In this document: positions 41,967 through 51,055 of the stretch, in pieces
Layout: the number at the start of each line of letters is the position of its first letter
How positions within the stretch are numbered: position 1 is the first letter of the stretch
Origin: Modestobacter altitudinis
Lineage (GTDB): Bacteria > Actinomycetota > Actinomycetes > Mycobacteriales > Geodermatophilaceae
Direction: 5' to 3'
Assembly: GCF_005930475.1 (NCBI RefSeq)
Contig: NZ_SJEW01000013.1
Span: 1 to 64,000, forward strand
Length of the DNA stretch: 64,000 bases
Made by a program: the position numbers and the translations under genes
The notes under the pieces: model-generated
What the model was told of the DNA's origin: nothing
The model's database searches: none
What the model saw: only the letters and a program-made list of their open reading frames with translations

Positions 41967-43790
41967 TCAGCCGGACAGGTCGGCGTCGGTCAGCACGGCC
42001 GCCCCGGACACCTCGCCCCCGGCGCCGCGCACCAGGACTCGTGCGACGTCGCCGGGGGAGCCGACGACGGCGACGCCGTCGGTCAGCGGCTGCTCGCCCA
42101 GCACCGTCCCGGCGACGTCGAACAGCTGCACCGAGACCGCGTCCCGCGCGGCGAGGACGACCAGCGACCGGGCGCTCGCAGGGTCGGCGAAGCCGGCTGT
42201 GACGTCGCACCGCAGGGCGACGACCCGCTGGTCCAGCGGCTCGCCGGCCGGCAGCACCCCGGTGACGCACACCGAAGTACCCGCCGCGCCCGTCGGGCCG
42301 CCGGCGAGGCCGTAGGGAGCGGTGACGACAGCGGCTCCGGACGGTTGCCCGACGGCGAGGACGGTCACCCGAGCAGGCTGCTCGTGCGGGCCGGGCAGGT
42401 CACCGGCCCAGAGGACGGTGACCGCGGCGTCCCCGGCGGACTGGCCCAGCCGGCCCAGCACCGACGCCAGCTGGGGGCCGACCGCCGCGTCGCCGCGCGC
42501 CGGCTCGGGAGCCGGACGCAGCCGGCCGAGCGGGGGCGTGCCGGTGGCGGCCTCCGTCGGGACGACGGCGGGTGCCAGCGGCTCCGGTGGGCGGCCGGCT
42601 CGCCGCCACAGGAGCTGGACGGCGCTGCCCACGGCACCCGGCAGCGGTTCGAGGTGCACCTCGGCCAGGCCGGCCGTGGTCGAGGCCAGACCGTAGGCGC
42701 GCAGCACGGTCCCGTCCCCGGTGACCTCCGGCCGCCCGGAGACCGCGATCTGGTCGTCCGGGGCGGCCAGCACCACCAGGGTCCCGGTGGCGGGGTCGAC
42801 GAGCGCGGCCGGCTGGGTCGGGTCGGGCGTGCTCCAGCCCGACGTCAGCCGCAGACCGCCCGGCGCGGCGCCCTCGGGTCCGGTGAACCACGCAGCGGCG
42901 GCCGGTCGGGCCGCGGTGCCACCGGAGGTGAGCAGCGCCCACCGTCCGCCGGGCACGTCTCCGGCGTAGACCACCCGCCGGGGGTCCGCGGCGCGGGCCG
43001 GGGGCCAGTCGAGCTCGCGCAGTCCTGCCGAGAACGCCTCGTCCCCGGCCAGCGACCCGCGGGGCGCCCCGGCGTAGACCGAGGGCCCCTCAGGGACCGG
43101 GACGGCGGCCGGTGACGTCGGGGTGGACGTCGGCGTCGGGGCCGGCGCGCCCCGCGGCAGCAGCGGGACGACGACCGCCAGCGCGAGGACGACGAGCGCG
43201 CCGGCGACGAGCTGCACCCGCCGGCGACGTCGGGCCGCCCGGGCGGTGCTCACCATGCCGGCGACCGTGTCCGCCGCCGTCGACGGGAGGCGCCGGCCGG
43301 CGGCCAGCCGGGCGAGCCGCTCGGGCAGCGGGGCGGCCGGGAGGGCGGGCTCCGCTGTCGCGCCGGGCACCGCGAACAACGACCGCTCGAGGTCGCGCGC
43401 AGCCCGGGCCTGCTCGTCCCGTCCGGCCAGCGCCACCCGCAGCGCAGCGACCGCGGCGTCGGCGTCCTGCTGCGGCCCGGCGCCGAGCAGCTGCAGGACC
43501 GCCGCGGCCCGGTCCGGGGCGGGCAGTGCGCGCAGCGCGCCGGCCAGCGCGTCGTCCTCGTCGGCCGGTGCCGGGTCCAGCGACCCGATCACCTGCTCCC
43601 CGCTGGACCGGTGCACCGCGGCGGCCAGCGCGCTGAGAGCGGCCTGCCCGGAGTCCAGCGCGCCGGGTCGACCCAGCGCGACGCCCAGCAGCCGGACGGC
43701 CTCCTCCGGGGTGTCGGTGAGGAGGACGGCTGCCGGCGTCAGCTCCGGGAACACGCGGGAGACGGCCACGTCGACGTCCTCGTCGCTCAT
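41967..43790 (-). CDS. single-pass membrane protein with large extracytoplasmic domain
   Basis: A 607-residue protein of unknown function. Residues about 1-185 are a cytoplasmic helical Ala/Leu-rich domain; one stretch (ALAGALRALPAPDRAAAVLQLLGAG) resembles region 4 of ECF sigma factors. A basic stop (RAARRRRR) precedes one transmembrane helix (VQLVAGALVVLALAVVVPLL, about 190-212), then a Pro/Thr-rich linker and a beta-rich domain of about 370 residues. The layout is like a membrane-anchored anti-sigma or sensor protein; that is inference. It lies 28 bp downstream of the next unknown gene, same strand. Confidence 0.6.
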   Translation of the reverse strand: MSDEDVDVAVSRVFPELTPAAVLLTDTPEEAVRLLGVALGRPGALDSGQAALSALAAAVHRSSGEQVIGSLDPAPADEDDALAGALRALPAPDRAAAVLQLLGAGPQQDADAAVAALRVALAGRDEQARAARDLERSLFAVPGATAEPALPAAPLPERLARLAAGRRLPSTAADTVAGMVSTARAARRRRRVQLVAGALVVLALAVVVPLLPRGAPAPTPTSTPTSPAAVPVPEGPSVYAGAPRGSLAGDEAFSAGLRELDWPPARAADPRRVVYAGDVPGGRWALLTSGGTAARPAAAAWFTGPEGAAPGGLRLTSGWSTPDPTQPAALVDPATGTLVVLAAPDDQIAVSGRPEVTGDGTVLRAYGLASTTAGLAEVHLEPLPGAVGSAVQLLWRRAGRPPEPLAPAVVPTEAATGTPPLGRLRPAPEPARGDAAVGPQLASVLGRLGQSAGDAAVTVLWAGDLPGPHEQPARVTVLAVGQPSGAAVVTAPYGLAGGPTGAAGTSVCVTGVLPAGEPLDQRVVALRCDVTAGFADPASARSLVVLAARDAVSVQLFDVAGTVLGEQPLTDGVAVVGSPGDVARVLVRGAGGEVSGAAVLTDADLSG

Positions 43791-43818
43791 CCGGCGCTCC
43801 TCCCCGGCCGACCGGTGA

Positions 43819-44604
43819 TCAGGCGGGCGGCAGGTCCAGGTCGGCGAGCGCGGCGTGGACGTCGTCCTCGCGGACGAAGTCCAGCGCCAGCAGCCGGTGC
43901 AGGAGCACCCCGCGGCGAGTCAGCCGCAGGTCGGCCGGGCGCAGCCGCGGCCGGGTGCCCGGCCGGACGGCGGCGGGCGGGGGGTCCAGCAGGCCCGCGC
44001 GCTGCAGGTCGGCGACGTCCTCCCGGGCACCCCAGGCCCGCCAGGCCCGCGGGTCGTCCTCCAGCGGCGTCATCGGCAGCGGCGAGCGGTCGCGGCGGCC
44101 CACCGCGGCCAGCAGCACCAGCTGACGCCAGCTGCACGACTCGGCCAGCTGCAGCGCCCGGGCGGCCAGCGCCACGTCGATGTCGGGGGAGACGACGACC
44201 TCGGCCACCAGGTAGCCCAGGTGCCGCACCCGCCGCTCCTCGGTGGTCTGCCGGGCCGCCTGGACGACGTCCTCGACCAGCCGCTCGGCGGCCGAGCGCG
44301 CAGCGGCGGTGACGCTGAAGAAGCCGTCGGTGCGCACCGCGCGGCCCTGGTGGGCGCGGGTGACCGACAGCTCGGCGACGAAGGCGAGGGCAGCGCCGGC
44401 GCGGGCGCGCTCCCAGGTCAGCGGCAGCGCGGCGGCGGAGGTGGCGGCGTCGCGCAGGCAGCCGGCCAGCCGGTCGTCCAGCCGCAGCGGGCTCGACGCG
44501 GGGTCGAACAGCAGCCCGGCGACGGCGCGGCTCATCGACCCGGCGACCAGCTCCCCGGTCTCGACCAGGTCCCGACCGGGCGCGCGCTCCTCGGAGTCCC
44601 TCAC
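43819..44604 (-). CDS. hypothetical protein upstream of the membrane sensor-like gene
   Basis: About 261 residues from GTG 44604 (a longer frame reaches 44688). Ala/Leu/Arg-rich helical sequence, no recognised domain. The C-terminus (LRLTRRGVLLHRLLALDFVREDDVHAALADL) could be a small helical bundle. It shares a strand and a 28-bp gap with the 607-residue membrane protein, so they are probably one unit, and it is divergent from narK. Confidence 0.55.
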   Translation of the reverse strand: MRDSEERAPGRDLVETGELVAGSMSRAVAGLLFDPASSPLRLDDRLAGCLRDAATSAAALPLTWERARAGAALAFVAELSVTRAHQGRAVRTDGFFSVTAAARSAAERLVEDVVQAARQTTEERRVRHLGYLVAEVVVSPDIDVALAARALQLAESCSWRQLVLLAAVGRRDRSPLPMTPLEDDPRAWRAWGAREDVADLQRAGLLDPPPAAVRPGTRPRLRPADLRLTRRGVLLHRLLALDFVREDDVHAALADLDLPPA

Positions 44605-44749
44605 GGGGCGATCATGGCGCGCACCGCAGCGGGCCGCACCCGGCGGCGGCGGCTCCTCACCACAGCGGGGCAGGCGCGGTGCGGACAACGGAACACGAGT
44701 TCACCGTGGCGGCAACGGCGGGGGAACGCCGGGCCGCCACCGTCGGTGC

Positions 44750-46132
44750 ATGGCCACCGCCACCGAGCCCACCACCACGTCCACCCAGCGCGCCCCCGGC
44801 CGCCTCGGCGGTCGGTGGATCGACGACTGGCGCCCCGAGGACGTGGACTTCTGGGAGTCCACGGGCAAGCCCGTCGCCCGGCGGAACCTGTTCTTCTCCG
44901 TCTTCTCCGAGCACGTCGGCTTCTCCATCTGGAGCCTGTGGTCGGTGATGGTGCTGTTCCTGCCCGAGCCGGTGTTCGGCATCGACCCGGCCGGCAAGTT
45001 CCTGCTCACCACGCTGCCCACGGCGCTCGGGGCCTTCGTCCGGCTGCCCTACACCTTCGCCGTCGCGAAGTTCGGCGGCCGGAACTGGACGATCATCAGC
45101 GCCTCGCTGCTGCTGGTGCCCACCATCGCGACGGCGGTCGTGCTCGAGCCCGGGGTCTCGTACAGCACGCTGCTGGTCGTCTCCTGCCTGGCCGGCGTGG
45201 GCGGCGGCAACTTCGCCAGCTCGATGACCAACATCAACGCCTTCTACCCGACCCGGCTCAAGGGCTGGGCGCTCGGCCTGAACGCCGGCGGCGGCAACCT
45301 CGGCGTGCCGGTCATCCAGCTCGTCGGCCTGCTCGTGCTCGCCACCGCCGGCGCCGAGCACCCGCGGGTCGTGCTCTACGTGTACCTGCCGCTGATCGTG
45401 GTCGCCGCGGTGGGCGCCGCCCTGCTGATGGACAACCTGACCACGGCCCGCAACCAGCCCCGGGCCATGCGCGAGGCCGCCCGCGAGGGGCACACCTGGA
45501 TCCTGTCGTTCCTCTACATCGGCACCTTCGGCTCGTTCATCGGCTTCGGGTTCGCCTTCGGCCAGGTGCTGCAGAACCAGTTCGCCGATGACTTCGCCAC
45601 GCCGCTGGCCGCCGCGCAGCTCACCTGGCTCGGGCCGTTGCTGGGGTCGCTGATCCGACCGCTGGGCGGGTCGCTGGCCGACCGGTTCGGCGGCGCGCGG
45701 ATCACCTTCTGGAACTTCCTCGCGATGGCGCTGGGCGCGGCCGTCGTGCTCGTCGCCAGCCAGGTCGAGTCGCTGCCGCTGTTCCTGCTCGGCTTCGTGC
45801 TGCTGTTCGTGCTCAGCGGCATCGGCAACGGCTCGACCTACAAGATGATCCCGGCGGTGTTCCGGACCCGGGCGATGGACGCCGTCGCGACCGGCACGGA
45901 CTCGGCGGTCGCCGACAAGCACGCGCTGCGGATGTCCGGAGCGGTCATCGGCATCGCCGGGGCGGTCGGGGCCTTCGGCGGGGTGCTGGTGAACCTGGCC
46001 TTCCGCCAGTCGTTCCTCTCCACCGGCAGCGGCGACGGCGCCTACATCGCCTTCATCGCGTTCTACGCCGTCTGCGTCGTCGTCACCTGGGTCGTCTACC
46101 TGCGCCCGGGCAACAAGCTGGCCGGCGTCTAG
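44750..46132 (+). CDS. narK: nitrate/nitrite transporter NarK
   Basis: A 460-residue, 12-helix MFS transporter of the nitrate-nitrite porter family. Both nitrate signature regions are visible: GVGGGNFASSMTNINAFYP in helix 5 and NAGGGNLGVPVIQ just after. The long hydrophilic N-terminus (about 45 residues) is typical of actinobacterial NarK. It would bring nitrate in for the reductase encoded 10 kb upstream. ATG 44750 gives the normal length. The end overlaps the convergent DUF6221 gene by four bases. Confidence 0.92.
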   Translation: MATATEPTTTSTQRAPGRLGGRWIDDWRPEDVDFWESTGKPVARRNLFFSVFSEHVGFSIWSLWSVMVLFLPEPVFGIDPAGKFLLTTLPTALGAFVRLPYTFAVAKFGGRNWTIISASLLLVPTIATAVVLEPGVSYSTLLVVSCLAGVGGGNFASSMTNINAFYPTRLKGWALGLNAGGGNLGVPVIQLVGLLVLATAGAEHPRVVLYVYLPLIVVAAVGAALLMDNLTTARNQPRAMREAAREGHTWILSFLYIGTFGSFIGFGFAFGQVLQNQFADDFATPLAAAQLTWLGPLLGSLIRPLGGSLADRFGGARITFWNFLAMALGAAVVLVASQVESLPLFLLGFVLLFVLSGIGNGSTYKMIPAVFRTRAMDAVATGTDSAVADKHALRMSGAVIGIAGAVGAFGGVLVNLAFRQSFLSTGSGDGAYIAFIAFYAVCVVVTWVVYLRPGNKLAGV

Positions 46133-46452
46133 GGGCGCCAGGCCGGCTGGAAGTCCGGGTGCTCGGCGTAGGGGGTGCCGAGCAGGGCGAGGGTGAGCGC
46201 GGCCAGCTGGTGCAGGTCCTTGGGCGGCAGCGGGAAGTCGGGCAGCCCGGGCGGCCGGGCACCGAGGAAGCGCAAGTCCGGTGCGGCCGCCTGGCAGGCG
46301 AGCACCACCTTCCGCTTGGCCGCGCAGTCCGCGCGCACCCGCGCGGCGGTGCCCTGCGCGCCGGCGTCCTCGGCCACGCCGGCGACGGCGTTCGTGTCCT
46401 CGGCGATGCGGGCGAGCAGGAAGCCCACCAGGTCCATGACGGGCGGTTCCAT
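46129..46452 (-). CDS. DUF6221-family small protein
   Basis: 107 residues from ATG 46452: MDLVGFLLARIAEDTNAV, AAKRKVVLAC, and the C-terminal LGTPYAEHPDFQPAWRP are the marks of DUF6221, a small actinobacterial family of unknown function often linked to phage or accessory regions. A second Met at codon 6 is also a possible start. Confidence 0.75.
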   Translation of the reverse strand: MEPPVMDLVGFLLARIAEDTNAVAGVAEDAGAQGTAARVRADCAAKRKVVLACQAAAPDLRFLGARPPGLPDFPLPPKDLHQLAALTLALLGTPYAEHPDFQPAWRP

Positions 46453-46571
46453 CGTCGGATCATCCCCCCTCGGACCGTGCGGCGGGCCCGTCGACCCGGC
46501 CTCGCGATCAGCGGGCGGTCTCCGAGCATGATCAGCCGTCCCCGTCCGCCCGAGGAGAGCGAGCCCGGTCC

Positions 46572-47051
46572 ATGCCACCCCAGCCCACCACCGACCTCTG
46601 CGACGAGCGCCCCGACGCCCAGGTGTGCGACCCGGTGCTGTCGGCCTTCGGCGGCGTCGCCGCCTTCAGCGGCCGCATCGTGATCGTCACGGTCACCGAG
46701 GACAACGCCCTGGTCCGGGCCGTGCTCGAGCGGCCGGGGGAGGGGCGCGTGCTCGTCGTCGACGGCGGAGGCAACCAGCGCTGCGCGTTCTTCGGCGGCA
46801 CCCTGGCGGCGGTCGCCGCGGCCTCGGGCTGGGCCGGGGTGGTGGTCAACGGCGCAGTCCGGGACGTCGCGGAGATGGCGGAGCAGCCGATCGGGGTCCG
46901 CGCGCTGGCGGTGTTCCCGCGTCGAGGCGCGCGGGACGGCGACCGCGGTCGGGAGGGCGGCACCTGCCGGTTCGCCGGGGTGGGCTTCCGCGAGGGGGAG
47001 TGGCTCGTCGCCGACGCGGACGGCGTCGTGCTGCTGCCCGCTGCCCCCTAG
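46572..47051 (+). CDS. rraA: RraA-family protein
   Basis: A 159-residue RraA/aldolase-fold protein: TTDLCDERPDAQVCDPV, LVVDGGGNQRCAFFGGTLAAVA, VVVNGAVRDVAEMAEQPIGVRAL and the terminal DADGVVLLP. RraA binds and inhibits RNase E in E. coli; in actinobacteria many relatives are 4-hydroxy-4-methyl-2-oxoglutarate aldolase-like. Which activity applies here is not decidable. Confidence 0.85.
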   Translation: MPPQPTTDLCDERPDAQVCDPVLSAFGGVAAFSGRIVIVTVTEDNALVRAVLERPGEGRVLVVDGGGNQRCAFFGGTLAAVAAASGWAGVVVNGAVRDVAEMAEQPIGVRALAVFPRRGARDGDRGREGGTCRFAGVGFREGEWLVADADGVVLLPAAP

Positions 47052-48229
47052 ACCCCGGCCGCGAGCCGGTAACCCCGCTTGACCACGGTCTCCACGACCG
47101 GCGCGCCGAGGGCCGCCCGGAGCCGGGTCACCGCCATCTCCACCGCGTGTGCGTCGCCGCCACCGGAGAGCTCGGCGAGCAGGTCAGGCCGGGAGACGAC
47201 GACGCCGGGCCGGCGGGCCAGTGCCCGCAGCACCGCCATCGGGCCCGGCGGCAGCTCCACCAGGCGACCGTCGAGGACGGCGGCGTGCCCGCGGACCTGC
47301 AGGGTGTGCCGACCGGCGGCCAGCACCGGGTGCCGGGCGGGCAGCTCGGTGACGACCGAGCGGGCCAGCGCGCCCAGCCGGGCCCGCTCGGGCTGGACCG
47401 TGCGGATCCCGGCCGCCTCGAGCGGGGCGGCGGTCACCGGGCCGACCGCCACCGGCAGGACGGCCTCGGCGAAGGCGGTGAGCACGCCGGCCCGCACGCC
47501 CTCCTCGCTGGCCACCTGGAGCAGGCTCGCCGCCGCCGGCGCGCTGGTGAAGGTCACCGCGTCCACCCCGCGTCCGGCGATCGTGGCCACCAGCCGGCGC
47601 AGCGGGGCGGTGTCCTCGGGCAGCACCCAGCGGTAGACGGGGACCTTCACCACCTCCGCGCCGGCCCGGACCAGCCCGGAGACGAGCTCGGGCAGGGGGT
47701 CGCCGTGCAGCTGGACGGCGATCCGGCGACCCGGCAGCGGCCCCTCGGCACCGGAGAGGAGGTGCTCGAGCACCTCCGCAGAGCTCTCCGACGCCGGGGA
47801 CCAGGCATCGACCAGCCCCGCGCCGCGGATCGCCCCGCGGGCCTTCGGACCGCGGGCCAGCACCCGGGCGTGCTGCAGGTGCTCACGCAGCGGCAGGTCC
47901 CACGCCTCGGCCGCCTCCAGCCAGCCGCGGAACCCGACCCCCGTGGTGGCCACCACCAGGTCCACGGGGGCGGCCAGGACCTCGCGGGTGGCGGCGACCA
48001 GGTCGGCGTCGTCGGCCAGCGGCACGATCCGGATCGCCGGGGCGTGGACCACCCGGGCACCGCGCCGGTCCAGCAGCGCGCCGAGTTCCTCGCTGCGCCG
48101 GGCGGCGGTCACCGCCACGGTGTAGCCGCGCAGCGGCAGCAGTTCCTCGGCCGGGGGAGCGGCGACGCCGGCAGCGGGGGCTGCACCGGCCGGGCCGTCC
48201 GTCGGACGGTCGAGCGCGGGGTCGGTCAC
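47048..48229 (-). CDS. HemD-like domain fused to OmpR-type DNA-binding domain (NnaR-type nitrate regulator)
   Basis: 393 residues. The N-terminal about 270 residues are a uroporphyrinogen-III synthase fold (GYTVAVTAARRSEELGALLDRRGARVVHAPAIRIVPL, TGVGFRGWLEAAE, FTSAPAAASLLQVA); the C-terminus is an OmpR/PhoB winged helix (RLVELPPGPMAVLRALARRPGVVVSRPDLL ... VVETVVKRGYRL). In Streptomyces this architecture is NnaR, a co-activator with GlnR of nitrate and nitrite genes. Lying beside narK and near nirBD strengthens that reading over a heme-making role. GTG 48229. Confidence 0.85.
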   Translation of the reverse strand: MTDPALDRPTDGPAGAAPAAGVAAPPAEELLPLRGYTVAVTAARRSEELGALLDRRGARVVHAPAIRIVPLADDADLVAATREVLAAPVDLVVATTGVGFRGWLEAAEAWDLPLREHLQHARVLARGPKARGAIRGAGLVDAWSPASESSAEVLEHLLSGAEGPLPGRRIAVQLHGDPLPELVSGLVRAGAEVVKVPVYRWVLPEDTAPLRRLVATIAGRGVDAVTFTSAPAAASLLQVASEEGVRAGVLTAFAEAVLPVAVGPVTAAPLEAAGIRTVQPERARLGALARSVVTELPARHPVLAAGRHTLQVRGHAAVLDGRLVELPPGPMAVLRALARRPGVVVSRPDLLAELSGGGDAHAVEMAVTRLRAALGAPVVETVVKRGYRLAAGV

Positions 48230-48296
48230 GCCTCCATGGTGCGGCCTCGGTGTTCCAACCGTGTGACGCGGGAGGTCGGGCGGTCGCGGTGCCCGG

Positions 48297-49571
48297 TCAG
48301 CAGGAGCTGTCCCGGGGAGCCGGCACGCTGAGCCCGAACAGCCGGCGGGCGCGCAGCCCGATCCAGGTGCCGCCGAGCGCGGCCAGACCCCACACCCAGC
48401 CCGAGGCGCTCCCGGAGGCGATGCCGGCCAGGTAGGCGCCGATGTTGCAGCCGCTGGCCAGCCGGGCACCGATGCCCATCAGCAGGCCACCGACCACGGC
48501 AGCGGACGCGGTGTTGAGCGGGATCCGCCGGTGCAGCGCCCAGGCGCCGCCGGCGGCCGACGCCAGCGCCGCGCCCAGCACGATGCCCAGGTCGGTCAGC
48601 GAGGTGCGGTCCGCCAGCACGGGGCCGGAGAGCTGGGCGGCCAGCGCCGGCTGCTGCCAGTACCCCCACGTCTCGGGGTGCAGGCCCACCGCCTGCAGCA
48701 CCTTCGAGCCCCACAGGGTGAAGGCGCTGGTGATGCCCCAGGCGCTGCCCGAGGTGAGGAGCACGGCGGCGCCGAGGACCGCGAGGACCAGGGCGCCCAC
48801 CCACTTCGGCCACGAGCCACGGACGACCCGGGCGATGCCGCGGGCGGTCTCCGGCTCCTCCGCCGGGGGTGGCACCCGGCGAGGCTGCACCACCGAGGTG
48901 GTCCCGACGACGACGCCGAGCAGGGCGAGGGTGACCAGCCAGGAGCCGGCCCACCCGACGTGGTCGGCGAGGGTGAATGCGGGGAAGGCGGGCAGGTCGT
49001 CGACCAGCGGGTAGGCCCAGGCGTAGAGCACCGTGCCGGTGATGAAGCCGCCGAGGGTGAGCAGGATCGAGGTCTGCCCGGAGCCGACCACGTAGAGGGT
49101 CCCCGAGGCGCACGCGCCACCGAGCTGCATGCCGATGCCGAAGAGCACCGCCCCGGCGACCAGCGCGACGCCCAGGCCGGTCGACGTCGGGGTGGGGGTG
49201 GTGCCGAAGAGCCCGGTGCCCGTCCCGAGGAGCAGGGCGAACAGCGTCGCGGTCGTGCCGAGCAGCAGCGCGTGCGCGCGCAGGCCGGCGCCGTTGCCGA
49301 CGGCGACGAGCTGCCGCCAGGCCGAGGTGAACCCGAAGCGGGAGTGGAACAGGGCGGCGCCCAGTCCGAGGCCGAGGAGGGTGAAGACGCCCTGCTGGGT
49401 CCCGTACCGGGACCAGGTCCACGTGGTCAGCGCCGCGGCGAGGGCGGTGGCGACGCCGAGGGGCACCCAGCGCACCGGCCCGGCTGCGACGGGCTCCGGG
49501 GCAGCGCCCGCGGTCGGGAACGCGCGGCCGGTGCGGGGGAGCAGCGGACGGGGGAGGGAGATCGTTGCCAC
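48297..49571 (-). CDS. YeeE/YedE-family (TsuA-like) sulfur transporter
   Basis: A 424-residue, two-repeat membrane protein. Each half has the conserved motif with a Cys: GMQLGGACASGTLYVVGSGQ and GARLASGCNIGAYLAGIASG. In TsuA these cysteines guide thiosulfate through the membrane. Sulfur uptake would suit the siroheme-dependent nitrite reductase nearby only indirectly. Starts four bases after the kinase-like gene ends. Confidence 0.85.
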   Translation of the reverse strand: MATISLPRPLLPRTGRAFPTAGAAPEPVAAGPVRWVPLGVATALAAALTTWTWSRYGTQQGVFTLLGLGLGAALFHSRFGFTSAWRQLVAVGNGAGLRAHALLLGTTATLFALLLGTGTGLFGTTPTPTSTGLGVALVAGAVLFGIGMQLGGACASGTLYVVGSGQTSILLTLGGFITGTVLYAWAYPLVDDLPAFPAFTLADHVGWAGSWLVTLALLGVVVGTTSVVQPRRVPPPAEEPETARGIARVVRGSWPKWVGALVLAVLGAAVLLTSGSAWGITSAFTLWGSKVLQAVGLHPETWGYWQQPALAAQLSGPVLADRTSLTDLGIVLGAALASAAGGAWALHRRIPLNTASAAVVGGLLMGIGARLASGCNIGAYLAGIASGSASGWVWGLAALGGTWIGLRARRLFGLSVPAPRDSSC

Positions 49572-49574
49572 GCG

Positions 49575-50210
49575 TCAACGAAGCGGCGGCGGCAGGGCGG
49601 CTCTTCCCGGCAGCAGGGTGTACTCCTCGTCACCCGGCCCGGCGGTCCCGTCGACCAGCAGGTCGGCCCGCGCGCGGGTGTCCTGGGCGGCGAACTGCGC
49701 GGCCTCCTGCTGCTGCCAGCGCAGCCACTCCGGGCGCATCGCCTCGCCGTCCCGGGCGATCCCGCGCGCCATCCGCACCGCGCGGGGCGCCTCCACCCAG
49801 ACCCGCAGCACCGCGTACGGGTCCACGTCCCGCGGCGCGCTGCCGCACCCCTCGACGACCAGCGCCGGCCCGACCGGCACCTGCACGAGCTCGGCGAACC
49901 GCGCGGCGTCCCAGTCGTACCGGTGGACGGCGCCGGCCCGGCCCTCGCGCAGCGGCCGCAGCACCCCGGCGGCCAGCCGCGCGAACCCGCCGGTGAGGGT
50001 CCAGCCGGCGTAGACGTCGTCCATGTGCAGGACCGGTGCGCCGAGCTCGGCGGCCAACCTGCCCGCGAACGTGGTCTTGCCCGACCCGGCCGGCCCGTCG
50101 ACGCACACCAGCCTGGTGCAGCCCAGCCGTGGTGCCGCGGCCCGCACCTGGTCGGCCAGCGCCGCGAAGGTGCCGCGCCCCGGTGTCGCCGTCCCGCTCA
50201 CCGCCCGCAC
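49575..50210 (-). CDS. uridine kinase-like P-loop protein
   Basis: About 211 residues: Walker A VDGPAGSGKTTFAGRL (around 40-55), LHMDDVYAGW (the Asp-Asp pair of the uridine kinase/phosphoribulokinase family), YDWDAARFAE and VVEGCGSAPRDVDPYAVLRVWVEAP. A nucleoside or other small-molecule kinase is probable. Two GTGs (50210, 50201) are possible starts. Directly upstream of the YeeE gene. Confidence 0.8.
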   Translation of the reverse strand: MRAVSGTATPGRGTFAALADQVRAAAPRLGCTRLVCVDGPAGSGKTTFAGRLAAELGAPVLHMDDVYAGWTLTGGFARLAAGVLRPLREGRAGAVHRYDWDAARFAELVQVPVGPALVVEGCGSAPRDVDPYAVLRVWVEAPRAVRMARGIARDGEAMRPEWLRWQQQEAAQFAAQDTRARADLLVDGTAGPGDEEYTLLPGRAALPPPLR

Positions 50211-50249
50211 GCCCGCACTCTGCCAGCGCGGGCGGTGCAGGATGGGAGC

Positions 50250-50744
50250 GTGCCCGCCGACAACACCCCCCGCCCGGTCTCCGCCGTCCCGCGGCGGCTG
50301 CGGCTGATCACCGCGCTGGCCGCCGCCGGGCTGGTCGTGGCGATGACCGTGGTCGCCGTCCTGCTGAAGTCCTCGACCACCGGCGTCGTCTCGTTCCACA
50401 CCGCCGACCAGGTGGCGATGGTCGGTCTGGGCCTGGCCATGGGCGCCGGCGTGCTGCTCATCGGCAGGTCCCGGGTGGACGCCGACACCGACGGGCTGCG
50501 GGTCCGCAACGTCGTGATCAACCACGAGGTGCCCTGGTCGGCGGTGCGGGCGGTGCGGTTCAACGAGCACTCGCCGTGGGCGACCCTGCTGCTCACCAAC
50601 GACGACGAGCTCGCCGTCTCCGCGGTCCAGGCGGCCGACGGGGAGCGCGCCCTGGCCGCCGTCCGCGGCCTGCGGGCGTTGCTCGCCGACCACCAGGCGC
50701 GGCACGTCGTCCCCCGCGAGGACCTGCTGTACCCCCGGGAATGA
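50250..50744 (+). CDS. PH domain-containing membrane protein
   Basis: 164 residues: two N-terminal transmembrane helices (ALAAAGLVVAMTVVAVLL and VAMVGLGLAMGAGVLLIG) and a bacterial PH domain (DTDGLRVRNVVINHEVPWSAVRAVRF). Typical of an actinobacterial family often found upstream of infC; function unknown. GTG 50250. Confidence 0.75.
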   Translation: MPADNTPRPVSAVPRRLRLITALAAAGLVVAMTVVAVLLKSSTTGVVSFHTADQVAMVGLGLAMGAGVLLIGRSRVDADTDGLRVRNVVINHEVPWSAVRAVRFNEHSPWATLLLTNDDELAVSAVQAADGERALAAVRGLRALLADHQARHVVPREDLLYPRE

Positions 50745-50770
50745 CGGGAGCCGGTGCGGCGCTGTAAGGT
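50741..50770 (+). promoter_or_regulatory. infC operon promoter
   Basis: ATGACG (50741-50746) and TAAGGT (50765-50770), 18 bp apart, fit an actinobacterial sigma-A promoter with a TANNNT -10. It would start a leader of about 280 bases before infC. Overlap with the PH gene's 3' end is small. Confidence 0.5.
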
Positions 50771-51055
50771 GGGCTGCGCCTCCCCCCGCTACATCGAGGC
50801 GCGAGAACCACGGTGGCCGAGATCCTTCCAGTCCCGGTCACCCACCAAGAGGAGCCCGCTCCCACCTGGCGCCGCACAGGCACCCAGGTCCCGGTTCGCG
50901 ACGACCGGCACGTCCGGTCGTCGCGTCCGCGGAGACCCGTTCGCGGGCCGCTGCGGCACCCGGCGAGTGGGCCCTGTGAGCACCAGCTCACAGGGCCTTT
51001 GTCGTCGGTGGTCCGGGTGGGTGCGGATCCTCATCCACGCAGCAGAGGAGAGGCC
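50745..51055 (+). promoter_or_regulatory. structured infC leader (311 bp)
   Basis: No gene is apparent here. The leader contains a perfect 12-bp stem (50897-50908 with 50914-50925, loop CACGT) and a perfect 11-bp stem (GGCCCTGTGAG at 50970-50980 with 50987-50997, loop CACCAG) that is followed by TTTGTCG, an attenuator-like arrangement 58 bp before the start codon. IF3 operons in other bacteria are autoregulated at the leader; this structure is a candidate for that control. Confidence 0.6.

Noticed and set aside
44690-44740. GlnR-like site upstream of narK
   Set aside because: TTCAC and GCAAC are present but separated by seven rather than six bases; too weak to list.
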